Positions 1-6,968 of a DNA stretch of 64,000 nucleotides are shown one piece after another (position 1 is the first letter of the stretch; each line of letters opens with the position of its first letter). The position numbers and the translations under genes are program-made. Origin of the DNA: CAIYUC01 sp963682005 (GTDB lineage: Bacteria > Bacteroidota > Bacteroidia > Bacteroidales > FEN-979); NCBI GenBank assembly GCA_963682005.1, contig OY820914.1:1922001-1986000 (forward strand), written 5' to 3'. Under the pieces are notes generated by a model, which saw nothing but the letters and a program-made list of their open reading frames with translations, was not told the DNA's origin and ran no database searches.

Positions 1-813
1 ATATTCAATTTCAGAAGGCTTGTTTTCCATTACATCCCGTGTCAATGATGATGTTGAATCATGCGGAAATGTATCAATAAAAGAAACCGTTTTTTCAACA
101 AAATCTGATTCAATACGTATTCCAATTTTTTGAGAAAGCAAAAATATTTCCGTTAATAAATCTATCATTAATTGCCTGGTTTCTTTTAGATCTCGAAGTT
201 CTCCATAAGTAGTTTTTGTAACAGCCAATAATCCACTTACACAAATCGCAATGAATTTTTTCCATAAATCTGCTTCGATATCTTCGGATATTTTTGATTC
301 AACACCCGCAGCTTCAAATACTTTTTGAACAGCAGCTAGTCGCCCGGTTTTCACTTTATCAAGTTCCCCAAAAACAATGGTTGGTTTTACTCCAAAATGA
401 TTAATCACTCCTGGTGATTCTATTTTACTAATTATCCGACACAATCCTCCTAAAATGTTTTTTCTGTCAATCTTTTCGGATAACTCTTCTGTTGCCATAA
501 CACCATTTTGAAGGGGCAAGATCATACTGTTATGATGTATAAGCCCTTGTAAATCATCCCGAATCTCCTTGATTTGATATGCTTTAACACCGATAATTAA
601 TAAATCGGACTTGTCAATTTCGAATATCTTATCAGTCGCTTTTATATTATCTGCACAAAAATCACCAAGAATGCTCTTAACGGCCAGTCCTTTGTTTAGT
701 AATGCCTTGAGATGCTCTCCTCGTGCTAGAAAGGTCACATCAAATCCGGCGTTGACCAATTTAGCGCCAAAGTATCCACCAACTCCCCCAGCTCCAATAA
801 TTGCTATTTTCAT
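1..813 (-). CDS. panE: 2-dehydropantoate 2-reductase (partial, C-terminus beyond window)
   Basis: Ketopantoate reductase reduces 2-dehydropantoate to pantoate with NADPH in the cytoplasmic pathway to pantothenate and CoA. Reading the minus strand from the ATG at 811-813 gives an open frame of 271 codons running off the window edge. The start MKIAIIGAGGVGGYFG holds the Rossmann GxGxxG loop (residues 7-12). An ILPLQNGV segment near residue 100 matches the conserved asparagine region of the family, and a DLWKKF motif begins the C-terminal helical domain. The family is about 300 residues long, so only the last 30 or so are missing. It lies just past the distal end of the cassette array. No clear core site separates its start from the array, so it is either the chromosomal boundary gene or a cassette whose junction has decayed. 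The family assignment is secure; its status relative to the array is inference. Confidence 0.9.
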   Translation of the reverse strand, partial: MKIAIIGAGGVGGYFGAKLVNAGFDVTFLARGEHLKALLNKGLAVKSILGDFCADNIKATDKIFEIDKSDLLIIGVKAYQIKEIRDDLQGLIHHNSMILPLQNGVMATEELSEKIDRKNILGGLCRIISKIESPGVINHFGVKPTIVFGELDKVKTGRLAAVQKVFEAAGVESKISEDIEADLWKKFIAICVSGLLAVTKTTYGELRDLKETRQLMIDLLTEIFLLSQKIGIRIESDFVEKTVSFIDTFPHDSTSSLTRDVMENKPSEIEY

Positions 814-837
814 ATCATTTCATTATGATTTAGGGCT

Positions 838-939
838 CCTGCCTGCTGCACTCGGTTTTGCCTGTAAAACCATGGGCCGTTATTACCTTCGATAAGCAAG
901 AAACAGTTATCAGCATTTGTTTTACAGGCTTGTTGCACA
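838..939. repeat. attC-like site a (degenerate, distal array end)
   Basis: It follows the stop of the gene at 943. The arms GCCTGTAAAAC and GTTTTACAGGC can pair around a 47-nt centre, and GTTGCAC (933-939) stands where other sites have GTTAGCAC, one base shorter. The outer end next to panE has no TAACG core. It is either a decayed terminal site or a diverged member; less certain than the other sites. Confidence 0.45.
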
Positions 940-942
940 AGG

Positions 943-2154
943 TTAATTTTTGTTTTTCATTAATCTTTCAATTTGTCTTTTGCCTTCTTCATTGTCTGGA
1001 TTTAACTTTACTGACTTCTCGTAATTGATCAAGGCTAAATCATTTTGATTATTTTTCATATAAGCTTCGGCAAGTCCTTCATAAGCATCCCAAGATTCAG
1101 GTACTAATTTTACTTTAATCAAATAAACTCCAATTGCTGCATTGTAATTACCTTTTTCCATCCAGCTACTGCCAATTTCATCAACTTTTTTTGAAAAGGT
1201 ACGTATTAGTTTTAAATCCTTAGCAAAAAGAGTATTAGTTACAAAATTATAACGTAGGGAATCATTGAATATATCTTCATTTTTAAGTAAATCCAATTCA
1301 TTACTAATTACATTATAATTCTTAAAATAATCTTGTCCTTTTTTATTTTCGGGAAATAATTCCGGAATATTTAAACTATAATTACTTTTTGCAAGTTCCC
1401 TATTTAAGTTAAATTTTATAACATGTGTATAGTCACGAAAAAAATATAAATAAATGATACCTCCTTTTAAATCATATACAGTTGTATACATTGTTCCAGC
1501 CCCCCAAACCTTTTCCTGATGCATTGTATCCATGACTGAGGAGCAAAAACTAATAGAAGTATCCTTATTGTTTTCCAGATATTTTCTCCCTTTTTGATAA
1601 AAAGAAAGAGGAACATCACACTCATTTTTTGTTTGCGAAGGATAAAAATTTGAAACAATATAACATTCTTTATTACCAATAATAAGAGAATCTCCTTCAG
1701 CTACCAGATATTTACCAGATTTATCAACGAAAAAAAACATGGATGATTCCAGTCCTGTTAAATTATATTGACTCAAATATTTTTTTACTTCATAAACATT
1801 AGCGCATCTTTTCATTATTTCTTTCAAAAAGTTTGTGCTGAGTGCTTTTTTTCCTGCTGTGTCATTAATTGCTTTATAATCTTCTGCAAATCCATCGAAC
1901 ACTAGACCGGCCTGATTCATCCCACCCTGTGGCCAAAAGTTGTCAAATCCGACATACATTGCGCCATATTCGCCATTCTGACCGTTTTCAAACCAAATCC
2001 TGTCATTGGGATTCCAATAATCTTCGTTATTGCCCACCATCGTTTTTCCATACATTGTAATTTTAAACATACTGCAACCAAAAGAATTGGGAATCATGAT
2101 AAATTCGACGAAAACAAATGTTATAATCGTTGTGATTAACTTACTTTTTATCAT
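943..2154 (-). CDS. Secreted Ntn-hydrolase (C45/C59-like amide hydrolase) with C-terminal TPR
   Basis: The 403-residue protein has a signal peptide (about residues 1-26) ending directly before Cys27. In the penicillin V acylase/acyltransferase superfamily a cysteine freed at the N-terminus is the catalytic nucleophile, and here the context GC-SMFKI followed by VGNNEDY (40-46) fits that fold (N-terminal Cys, then an Asn/Asp motif). A GGMNQAGL motif around residue 80 is also typical. Residues 330-403 form TPR-like helices (SWDAYEGLAEAYMKN, then YEKSVKLNPDN). Likely role: hydrolysis of a linear amide or acyl-amide outside the cytoplasm; the substrate is unknown. It is the only gene of the most distal cassette. 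Its ATG is 26 nt from the cassette edge, leaving no room for a promoter inside the unit. Family placement is from motifs; function beyond amide hydrolysis is not claimed. Confidence 0.72.
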   Translation of the reverse strand: MIKSKLITTIITFVFVEFIMIPNSFGCSMFKITMYGKTMVGNNEDYWNPNDRIWFENGQNGEYGAMYVGFDNFWPQGGMNQAGLVFDGFAEDYKAINDTAGKKALSTNFLKEIMKRCANVYEVKKYLSQYNLTGLESSMFFFVDKSGKYLVAEGDSLIIGNKECYIVSNFYPSQTKNECDVPLSFYQKGRKYLENNKDTSISFCSSVMDTMHQEKVWGAGTMYTTVYDLKGGIIYLYFFRDYTHVIKFNLNRELAKSNYSLNIPELFPENKKGQDYFKNYNVISNELDLLKNEDIFNDSLRYNFVTNTLFAKDLKLIRTFSKKVDEIGSSWMEKGNYNAAIGVYLIKVKLVPESWDAYEGLAEAYMKNNQNDLALINYEKSVKLNPDNEEGKRQIERLMKNKN

Positions 2155-2177
2155 AATGCTATGGTTTTTTTAGTGGT

Positions 2178-2259
2178 GCTAACGTTGGCCGGCAGCCATA
2201 GTGCGCCTGCCTGCCGGCAGGCAGGGGAAACCCGCCGCATTGCTCGACTGACGGCTCGT
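2178..2259. repeat. attC-like site b (short type), interrupted by a group II intron
   Basis: GCTAACG at 2178-2184 begins the left arm (GGCCGGCAGCC). The right arm is CATTGCTCGACTGACGGCTC, then CGT, where a group II intron enters. The core resumes at 3080 as TATACCGC. Removing the intron restores CGTTATACCGC, which pairs almost perfectly with GCGGTATAACG at 3744-3754 at the other end of the next cassette. A dispersed palindrome built on CTGCCGGCAG (2206-2225) sits in the central spacer. Confidence 0.8.
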
Positions 2260-3079
2260 GTGTGCCCTGCATGAGCATACAGTGCACACCCGTCGCAGCC
2301 TCGATAAAAAGTTTAAATGTACAAATTTATTGGAGATAGATACGATGGGTGGCAAAATATTTTCCAGGGGGTGAAAGTCCCTTACATACCGGGTAACGCC
2401 GGGAAGTGTTAGCAAGCCGCAAGGCGGTTTGGGGTGACCCATACGCTGAAGGAAGCGGGAGATCTCCGTAAGTTTTAGAAGCTTAAACGGAGAAGTCAGC
2501 AGTGGCCATAGTAGTTATAGGAAACGAGCCGTAACAGAGATACGGAGGACTCACAAATGAAATGAAGGGCCGAACATTCATCGTTCCGGAATCTGAACGA
2601 ACGTATCAACGGCGCCAAAGGGGGTGCCCGAGCCGGGGATAACATCGCCGGAAACCGGAACACAAAGCGAATAAAGATGGAATTATTAACCCTCATTCTG
2701 AGAAGAGAGAACCTGCAAACGGCTTATGATAATGTAATCCGTCGCTTACGATACTGTATCTGGCATCACTGGAACAAAGGGAAATGCAGGGCAATAAATC
2801 TGATCAGGCTTGGTGTTCCCAGGCAAATGGCCTGGAAATGGGCGCATAGCAGGATAGGAGGATGGGGTGTTTCGTGCAGTCCGATTCTGACAACCACCAT
2901 CACTCTCGAACGCTTGCAAAAGCGCGGCTATGTGGCTTTTCTTGACTACTATCTTAAATTGCGTTGATGATGAATGAACCGCCGTATACGAGACCCGGGA
3001 GTTTATCCCGCCATTTGGCGGGATGCGGTGGTGTGAGAGGTGCACCCCGGCTATCATTGGCCGGGGCCGCCTACTCGAT
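2260..3079 (+). mobile_element. Group II intron (820 nt) inserted in the attC core
   Basis: The 5' end GTGTGCCCTGC matches the GUGYG start of bacterial group II introns. GGGGGTGAAAGTCCC (2368-2382) and CTGAAGGAAGC are typical domain I segments. The 3' part has a GTATACGAGACCC / GGTGGTGTGAGAGG segment typical of domain V and its flank, then a domain VI hairpin CCCCGGC...GCCGGGG and the end CCTACTCGAT. Exact edges follow from the flanks: joining 2259 to 3080 restores an intact cassette core. The intron runs opposite to the cassette genes, as known for group IIC-attC introns. It carries only a deleted maturase gene, so it probably needs reverse transcriptase in trans. Class C is plausible from the short C-terminal domain without endonuclease, but the class was not confirmed. 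Confidence 0.88.
2677..2967 (+). pseudogene. Group II intron reverse transcriptase/maturase, internally deleted
   Basis: The 96-residue frame joins the very N-terminus of a group II intron RT (ELLTLILRRENLQTAYDNVI, residues 2-21) directly to its C-terminal maturase end (GVPRQMAWKWAHSRIGGW at about residues 46-63, then ITLERLQKRGY). Full proteins of this family are about 400 residues. The fingers and palm with the YADD active site, and most of the thumb, are missing. The deletion kept the frame open, and both remaining pieces are well conserved in form. It sits in the intron domain IV position and cannot be an active reverse transcriptase. Whether the stub is translated is unknown. Confidence 0.82.
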
Positions 3080-3378
3080 TATACCGCGTTAATTTTCACT
3101 TTTTTAATGGACTCAAATTCCTTTTTCTTTTTACTAATTTCTTCTTCGAGATCAAAATCATTTTGTAATCCAAGCCAAAATTTAGCAGAATTACCAAAAT
3201 AATTACTTAATCTGATTGCTGTATCGGCAGTGATTCTGCGATTGCCTTTAACAATTTCACTTATTCTGGTTTGCGGTATCCCAATATCCGAGGATAAACG
3301 GTAAGCAGATATTTTCATGGGAATAAGAAATTCTTCTTGTAATACTTCCCCTGGATGTATGTTTCTTAGTTTATACAT
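3079..3378 (-). CDS. higA: HigA-type antitoxin, XRE-family HTH
   Basis: The 99-residue protein has the HigA signature NIHPGEVLQEEF at residues 7-18 and an XRE helix-turn-helix (about 25-60: AYRLSSDIGIPQTRISEIVK). The usual SAKFWLGLQNDFDL follows. HigA binds and neutralises the HigB ribonuclease and represses the operon. It is downstream of higB (gap 11 nt), the normal HigBA order. The stop TAA lies in the core TATAACG of the attC site. The group II intron has entered within this stop codon and supplies its last base, so the stop is unchanged. The pair fills one cassette, as toxin-antitoxin pairs do in Vibrio superintegrons, where they stabilise arrays. Identification is secure. Confidence 0.92.
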   Translation of the reverse strand: MYKLRNIHPGEVLQEEFLIPMKISAYRLSSDIGIPQTRISEIVKGNRRITADTAIRLSNYFGNSAKFWLGLQNDFDLEEEISKKKKEFESIKKVKINAV

Positions 3379-3389
3379 TTTAAACAGTT

Positions 3390-3671
3390 TTAATGATAAT
3401 CAATAATTTCAACATTATGAGAATGTCCATCATGCCAGGTAAAGATAATTCTCCATTGATCGTTAATTCGTATACTATGATAATCTTTGAAGGAGCCACT
3501 TAACTTTTCAAGTCTGTTTGCTGGAGGGACTTTTAGGTCTTTAAGATCCACGGAGTTGTTAAGCATTCTCAGCTTTCTTCTTGCAATCACTTGTATTTCA
3601 TTTGGTAGTTTAGCAGATCGATTGCCATTCCAAATTTTTTCAGTTTCTTTCGAGTTGAACGATTTGATCAT
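3390..3671 (-). CDS. higB: HigB/RelE-type toxin (mRNA interferase)
   Basis: The 93-residue protein starts MIKSFNSKETEKIWNG and has the HigB features LNNSVDLKDLKVPPANRLEKL (about 37-57, in pieces LKDLKVPP and RLEKL), the SIRINDQWRIIF strand (66-77), and a terminal VEIIDYH. It is a small ribosome-dependent endoribonuclease of the RelE fold. An in-frame extension runs upstream through the attC site, but the ATG at 3669-3671 was chosen because it starts the conserved domain and lies about 25 nt downstream of a good promoter. Toxin first, antitoxin second matches HigBA operons. The toxin looks intact. Confidence 0.92.
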   Translation of the reverse strand: MIKSFNSKETEKIWNGNRSAKLPNEIQVIARRKLRMLNNSVDLKDLKVPPANRLEKLSGSFKDYHSIRINDQWRIIFTWHDGHSHNVEIIDYH

Positions 3672-3695
3672 AGGCACGCATTGCGATACTAACGC

Positions 3696-3726
3696 CAAAG
3701 ATAAGTATATAAATTGATTTTGCCAA
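3696..3726 (-). promoter_or_regulatory. Bacteroidota-type promoter of higBA, inside the cassette
   Basis: On the minus strand TTG (3724-3726) is followed after exactly 20 nt by TATCTTTG (3696-3703), a perfect match to TTG-N19-21-TAnnTTTG. It ends 24 nt before the higB ATG and lies within the cassette, so the pair can be expressed at any array position. Confidence 0.75.
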
Positions 3727-3746
3727 GTCTTTTTTAAATTAATGCG

Positions 3747-3876
3747 GTATAACGGTGGCGGTATGGCCAGTAAGGGATTGCGGGCGATTGTCCTATCAAG
3801 GTACACGACAAGTTGAAGCGGGCTACAATGATTCGTATACCTCTGAAACCCTTGTTGGCTATACCGCGTGTTATGC
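3747..3876. repeat. attC-like site c
   Basis: The left arm begins TATAACG (3748-3754) and continues GGCGGTATGGCCA. The right arm, read in reverse, gives GCATAACACGCGGTATAGCC. The site ends in GTTATGC (3870-3876). The arms pair with a few unpaired bases. Length about 130 bp. It follows the gene at 3881. Confidence 0.82.
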
Positions 3877-3880
3877 AAAG

Positions 3881-5065
3881 TTATTTTTTAATTCTAAATA
3901 CAATATATTCTGTCGAATCAGGTTTCCCTGGAGAAATCCTGAGTTCGCTATAGTCATTGTCAAACTCCATAATCGTAGAAACAAAAGTATTGCTATTGCA
4001 GATAGGTTTTTTAGAAAGAGCATCCTTAATAGTCTCCAAACTAATATGCTGATTATTTAATATTATGTTTTTAATTGATTCTAATCTTTGGTCTGAGAAA
4101 CTTATAGATTCAGGAATTGAACCATACAATGCTTTTAAATAAGCCAAATATGCTTGATGATATGAATTATTTGTAAGTGGTCTATTTGCGTGAAAAGTAT
4201 AGTCTTTTGTTGAATCTGGCCAATATTGCGTAACCAAGTCAGAAGCACATTCCAACGATATTATATCCTGTTTTGAGCCAACAATATAATTCTGACCAGA
4301 GGCATGTTTAATAGTTTTTATAAAATTCACAGCTTCCTCAAACGAAGTCTTTTCTAAAACACCCCTTGCAATGCAGCAGACAGGCAATCCATTATTTGAA
4401 CTCTTTAAGTCCGATAAAGTATTCTCTGTAATCCCAATATATTTGTTTAGTCCATTTGCTCCTATATATCCGGCAAAAGTTGTCACTAGCTTTCTCGAAT
4501 CTGTATTTTTATCCTTTATATCCAATAGAATTTCAAAACCATGATAAAATGGAGTAATGTCAATATTTTGTGCAATATAATTTGGACTGCCGTCCTTTTT
4601 ATAATTGTTTATCCCCACAGAAGTACAATGATGTGGTATGTATATCAATCTAGCATTAGTCCAAATCTCATCAATGAGCTGAAATGCAAATATGGTATTA
4701 AAATCTATTCCAGAACCGTCACTAATCCCTTTAATCTCTTCCAATAAATCCGGTGTCCATTTTTTAATTGCAGGAATATAATCAGTCGAGTCGAGAAAGG
4801 TTGTAATAAATTTATCTGCGGATATTTGATATTTTACTTCAAGGTCTTTTTTCCAAAGTCCAACAAGTTCAGAAATCCTGTTCTTCATAATCTTTCCGTG
4901 CTGAAATCCATTCTCATACGGAGTGCCATTTAAATGTAGAATTGGCAAATTAGAATATGTAGTATCAAGGATTTGATCATTTTTTGAATCAATTCCAATA
5001 TTTACAAATGAAGTAAAAACATAAAATACTGTAATAGTCAGAATGGTTATATAAATATTTTTCAC
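3881..5065 (-). CDS. Peptidase C45-like Ntn hydrolase / acyltransferase, exported
   Basis: The 394-residue protein starts at GTG (5063-5065) with a hydrophobic N-terminus (residues 3-24). LNGTPYENGFQHG (45-57) is the N-terminal motif of the acyl-CoA:6-aminopenicillanic acid acyltransferase family (C45). The nucleophile is Cys147 in HHCTSVGI, with QNID (166-169) as the usual following motif. Such proteins are made as proenzymes and cut themselves before the cysteine. Known members hydrolyse or transfer acyl groups on amides such as penicillins or carcinine; the substrate here is unknown. It fills one cassette, with its start 52 nt from the edge and its stop 5 nt from the other. It is the second Ntn hydrolase of the array and is not a close copy of the one at 943. 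Confidence 0.78.
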   Translation of the reverse strand: MKNIYITILTITVFYVFTSFVNIGIDSKNDQILDTTYSNLPILHLNGTPYENGFQHGKIMKNRISELVGLWKKDLEVKYQISADKFITTFLDSTDYIPAIKKWTPDLLEEIKGISDGSGIDFNTIFAFQLIDEIWTNARLIYIPHHCTSVGINNYKKDGSPNYIAQNIDITPFYHGFEILLDIKDKNTDSRKLVTTFAGYIGANGLNKYIGITENTLSDLKSSNNGLPVCCIARGVLEKTSFEEAVNFIKTIKHASGQNYIVGSKQDIISLECASDLVTQYWPDSTKDYTFHANRPLTNNSYHQAYLAYLKALYGSIPESISFSDQRLESIKNIILNNQHISLETIKDALSKKPICNSNTFVSTIMEFDNDYSELRISPGKPDSTEYIVFRIKK

Positions 5066-5115
5066 TTGTTTAAGTTCTAGTTAAATTCCGTCATTCGTAG
5101 CTGTTTTATAATTTT

Positions 5116-5249
5116 GCATAACGTCCTGCAAAAAAAATTTAGAACGGGATCCCAGAAGGAAGAAAGTTTGTATTTGTAATATGATTATTAAGCGTCAAAT
5201 TTCTAAAGTCTGGAATGACGCCCGTTTTGAATTTAGCTGCTCGTTAGGC
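5116..5249. repeat. attC-like site d
   Basis: GCATAACG (5116-5123) opens the site and GTTAGGC (5243-5249) closes it. The arms contain TTTAGAACGGG on one side and GCCCGTTTTGAATTTAGC on the other, which pair imperfectly. This 134-bp site is diverged in sequence from sites e, f, i, k and l but has the same layout. The stop codon of the DUF2442 gene is the TTA of its core. Confidence 0.78.
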
Positions 5250-5489
5250 CACGTGGCGATTTTGAAGAAGAGTAAGGAGCCCATTGACAGAAAGGTCTTC
5301 ATCTATACTTGGCCAATGAATACCATACCCTGAAGGAGAAATGAAATAATCATTGCGTTGTTTCTCATCAGCCTTGGCTAATTTTTCAGAAATAGTACTT
5401 ATCTGGAATCGATACTCTTGATCATTGATTCTAATGAAAATATTTTCTTTGTCAAATGTTATCTGTGATATATTGAATATCTTTTCCAT
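5244..5489 (-). CDS. DUF2442-like protein
   Basis: An 81-residue protein is read from MEKIFNISQ. A longer frame starting at 5540 would overlap the upstream gene, and the conserved pattern starts only here. The segment RFQISTISEKLAKADE and the end WPSIDEDLSVNGLL are typical of DUF2442, a small domain often encoded next to DUF4160. The pair behaves like a two-gene module in many genomes and may be a toxin-antitoxin-like system, but no activity is established to my knowledge. It is 4 nt downstream of the DUF4160 gene in one cassette. Its stop TAA is embedded in the attC core. Family call moderately sure; function unknown. Confidence 0.7.
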   Translation of the reverse strand: MEKIFNISQITFDKENIFIRINDQEYRFQISTISEKLAKADEKQRNDYFISPSGYGIHWPSIDEDLSVNGLLTLLQNRHVA

Positions 5490-5493
5490 GGCG

Positions 5494-5745
5494 TCAGGTT
5501 GTTTTAAAGTATTTATTCCATTCTGAAACGATGTAATCAAAATGCTCGTAAATTATTTTTTTTATCTCTCTTTTTGCTTGTGGGGTAAGATTAAATGCAA
5601 AAGCTTCTGATATTTCAAAATTTTCAATATCAATCCAAAATTTTATTTCCATTTCAGCTTTTTCGGCATGAACATGAATAGGTTCCTGATTCTCATTGGA
5701 GTAAAAAAATATTCTCCATCCGGCGATAACAAGAATTGTAGGCAT
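5494..5745 (-). CDS. DUF4160-like protein
   Basis: The 83-residue protein begins MPTILVIAGWRIFFYSNE and contains EPIHVHAEKAEMEIKFWI (about residues 21-38), the DUF4160 hallmark: a strand with E-P-x-H-x-H-x. The rest is helical (LTPQAKREIKKIIYEHF). It is the first gene of a two-gene cassette with DUF2442 and has a perfect promoter just upstream. The two genes co-occur widely, and the size, order and private promoter resemble toxin-antitoxin cassettes. That reading is inference. The conserved histidines could bind metal or act in catalysis, which is not known. Confidence 0.75.
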   Translation of the reverse strand: MPTILVIAGWRIFFYSNENQEPIHVHAEKAEMEIKFWIDIENFEISEAFAFNLTPQAKREIKKIIYEHFDYIVSEWNKYFKTT

Positions 5746-5754
5746 TTTTTATTT

Positions 5755-5785
5755 CAAAAGTACAAAATAATCCTAAATCTGTCAA
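5755..5785 (-). promoter_or_regulatory. Bacteroidota-type promoter of the DUF4160/DUF2442 cassette
   Basis: On the minus strand TTG (5783-5785), then exactly 20 nt, then TACTTTTG (5755-5762), matching TTG-N20-TAnnTTTG. It ends 9 nt before the DUF4160 start, so the transcript would be nearly leaderless. It lies inside the cassette. Confidence 0.75.
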
Positions 5786-5825
5786 GTTTTACTGCCTGGT
5801 TTGCTAACCGTATTTTCGCCATGAG

Positions 5826-5954
5826 GCCTAACGCCCCGCTTGCAGCCGCAGTGCGGGATTTACTTGTTTTATATTAGAACTATGTACGTCGTTTGTAGGT
5901 TTGGTGAATGCCAACCTCCGGAAACCCGCCCGCATTGCGAGCTGCCGGCTTGTT
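5826..5954. repeat. attC-like site e (conserved type), interrupted by IS copy 1
   Basis: It opens with GCCTAACG, then CTTGCAGCCGCAGTGCGGG. The right arm is CCCGCCCGCATTGCGAGCTG. It ends CTTGTT at 5954, where the insertion element begins, and the core resumes at 8392 as AGGTTTAG. The rejoined core GTTAGGTTTA pairs with TAAACCTAAC at 9339-9347 at the far end of the next cassette. The centre shares long runs with sites f, g, i, k and l. Confidence 0.85.
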
Positions 5955-6050
5955 GCACTAAATCCCGTCCCGGGATAACCCCGGGAACGGGATAGTGACA
6001 ATTTTCCATAAATGTAGTATAAATGAATTTCACCACAAAATCTTTATACT

Positions 6051-6968
6051 ATGGAAAAAGCAACATCTAAAGTAAGAAAAAGAACGATTACTATCGTTGA
6101 ACGGGCTAGTCTGGAGATTCCCGGCTTTCGAAAACTTTACCAGGAGTTTGAGGAAAAGGTTATTCTAAGGGGACAGACAAAGAGCACACTCTCAAATTAT
6201 GCCCGTAAAATCGCTCATATCTGCCTTCACTACCGGAAATTACCGCAAGATCTCAGCGAGAAGCAGATTAACCGTTACCTGGCCGATCTGGCCCGAAGAT
6301 CAAAAACGCCATCCTTAAGCCAGTTCAAACATACCATCTACGGTTTGCGGTATTGCTATCAGTTGATGGGAATGAAGGAAAAAGCCTTCAAGTTGCCCAG
6401 TCTTAAGCATGAGCGAAAATTACCGGTGGTGCTCAACTATCAGGAATGTATTGCTTTGTTCAAAGCGCCGGAACTATTAAAGCACCGGATATTATTGGCA
6501 CTGATCTATTCGGCCGGATTGCGCGCACATGAAGCGAGCCGATTAAAAATAGCGGATATTGATTCCGGAAGGATGATGATCCACGTACGGCAGAGCAAGT
6601 ACCACAAAGACCGGTACGTACCTCTGTCACCCCTGATGCTTGATGGTCTTCGCAAGTATTATCATGCCTGTCAGCCGGCAGACTACCTTTTCAACGGTCA
6701 GCAACCCGGCTCTCCCTTAAGTGTGCGCGGCATGCAATGGGCCTTACGTGAAGCGGTAAAGAAGTGCAAGCTACAAAAGGGAATCACACTTCATACATTG
6801 CGTCACAGCTATGCAACACACTTGCTCGAGTTTGGTATGGACATCCTCTCAATCAAGGAACTGCTGGGGCATACACGGATCGTAACGACGATGATCTACC
6901 TGCATGTAGCCAAACCAAGACGCACGAACCTTTTTAGCCCGTTCGACCGCCTGTATAAGCAGGGTTGA
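6051..6968 (+). CDS. Tyrosine recombinase of the IS91-type element (copy 1)
   Basis: The 305-residue recombinase has an N-terminal SAM-like DNA-binding domain (about 25-110) and a catalytic domain. Active-site residues are visible: Arg158 (SAGLRAHEASRL), Lys183 (QSKYHKDR), His248 and Arg251 (HTLRH), His274 (LLGH) and the nucleophile Tyr283 (MIYLH). It lacks the extra helix of integron IntI proteins. Its stop overlaps the TTG start of the transposase by four bases, so the two are translationally coupled. Recombinases of this kind accompany IS91-like transposases, probably acting on circular intermediates or target joining. It resembles the array recombinase at 17003 in several stretches (RKLPVVL, LIYS-GLR, FLF/YLF). 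The copy at 11443 is identical in protein. Confidence 0.9.
   Translation: MEKATSKVRKRTITIVERASLEIPGFRKLYQEFEEKVILRGQTKSTLSNYARKIAHICLHYRKLPQDLSEKQINRYLADLARRSKTPSLSQFKHTIYGLRYCYQLMGMKEKAFKLPSLKHERKLPVVLNYQECIALFKAPELLKHRILLALIYSAGLRAHEASRLKIADIDSGRMMIHVRQSKYHKDRYVPLSPLMLDGLRKYYHACQPADYLFNGQQPGSPLSVRGMQWALREAVKKCKLQKGITLHTLRHSYATHLLEFGMDILSIKELLGHTRIVTTMIYLHVAKPRRTNLFSPFDRLYKQG

Noticed and set aside
611..895. Plus-strand frame over the start of panE
   Set aside because: Shadow of panE running into site a; no domain or start context.
2746..3057. Antisense open frame across the group II intron
   Set aside because: It covers structured intron RNA and has no gene-like composition; the sense strand explains the conservation.
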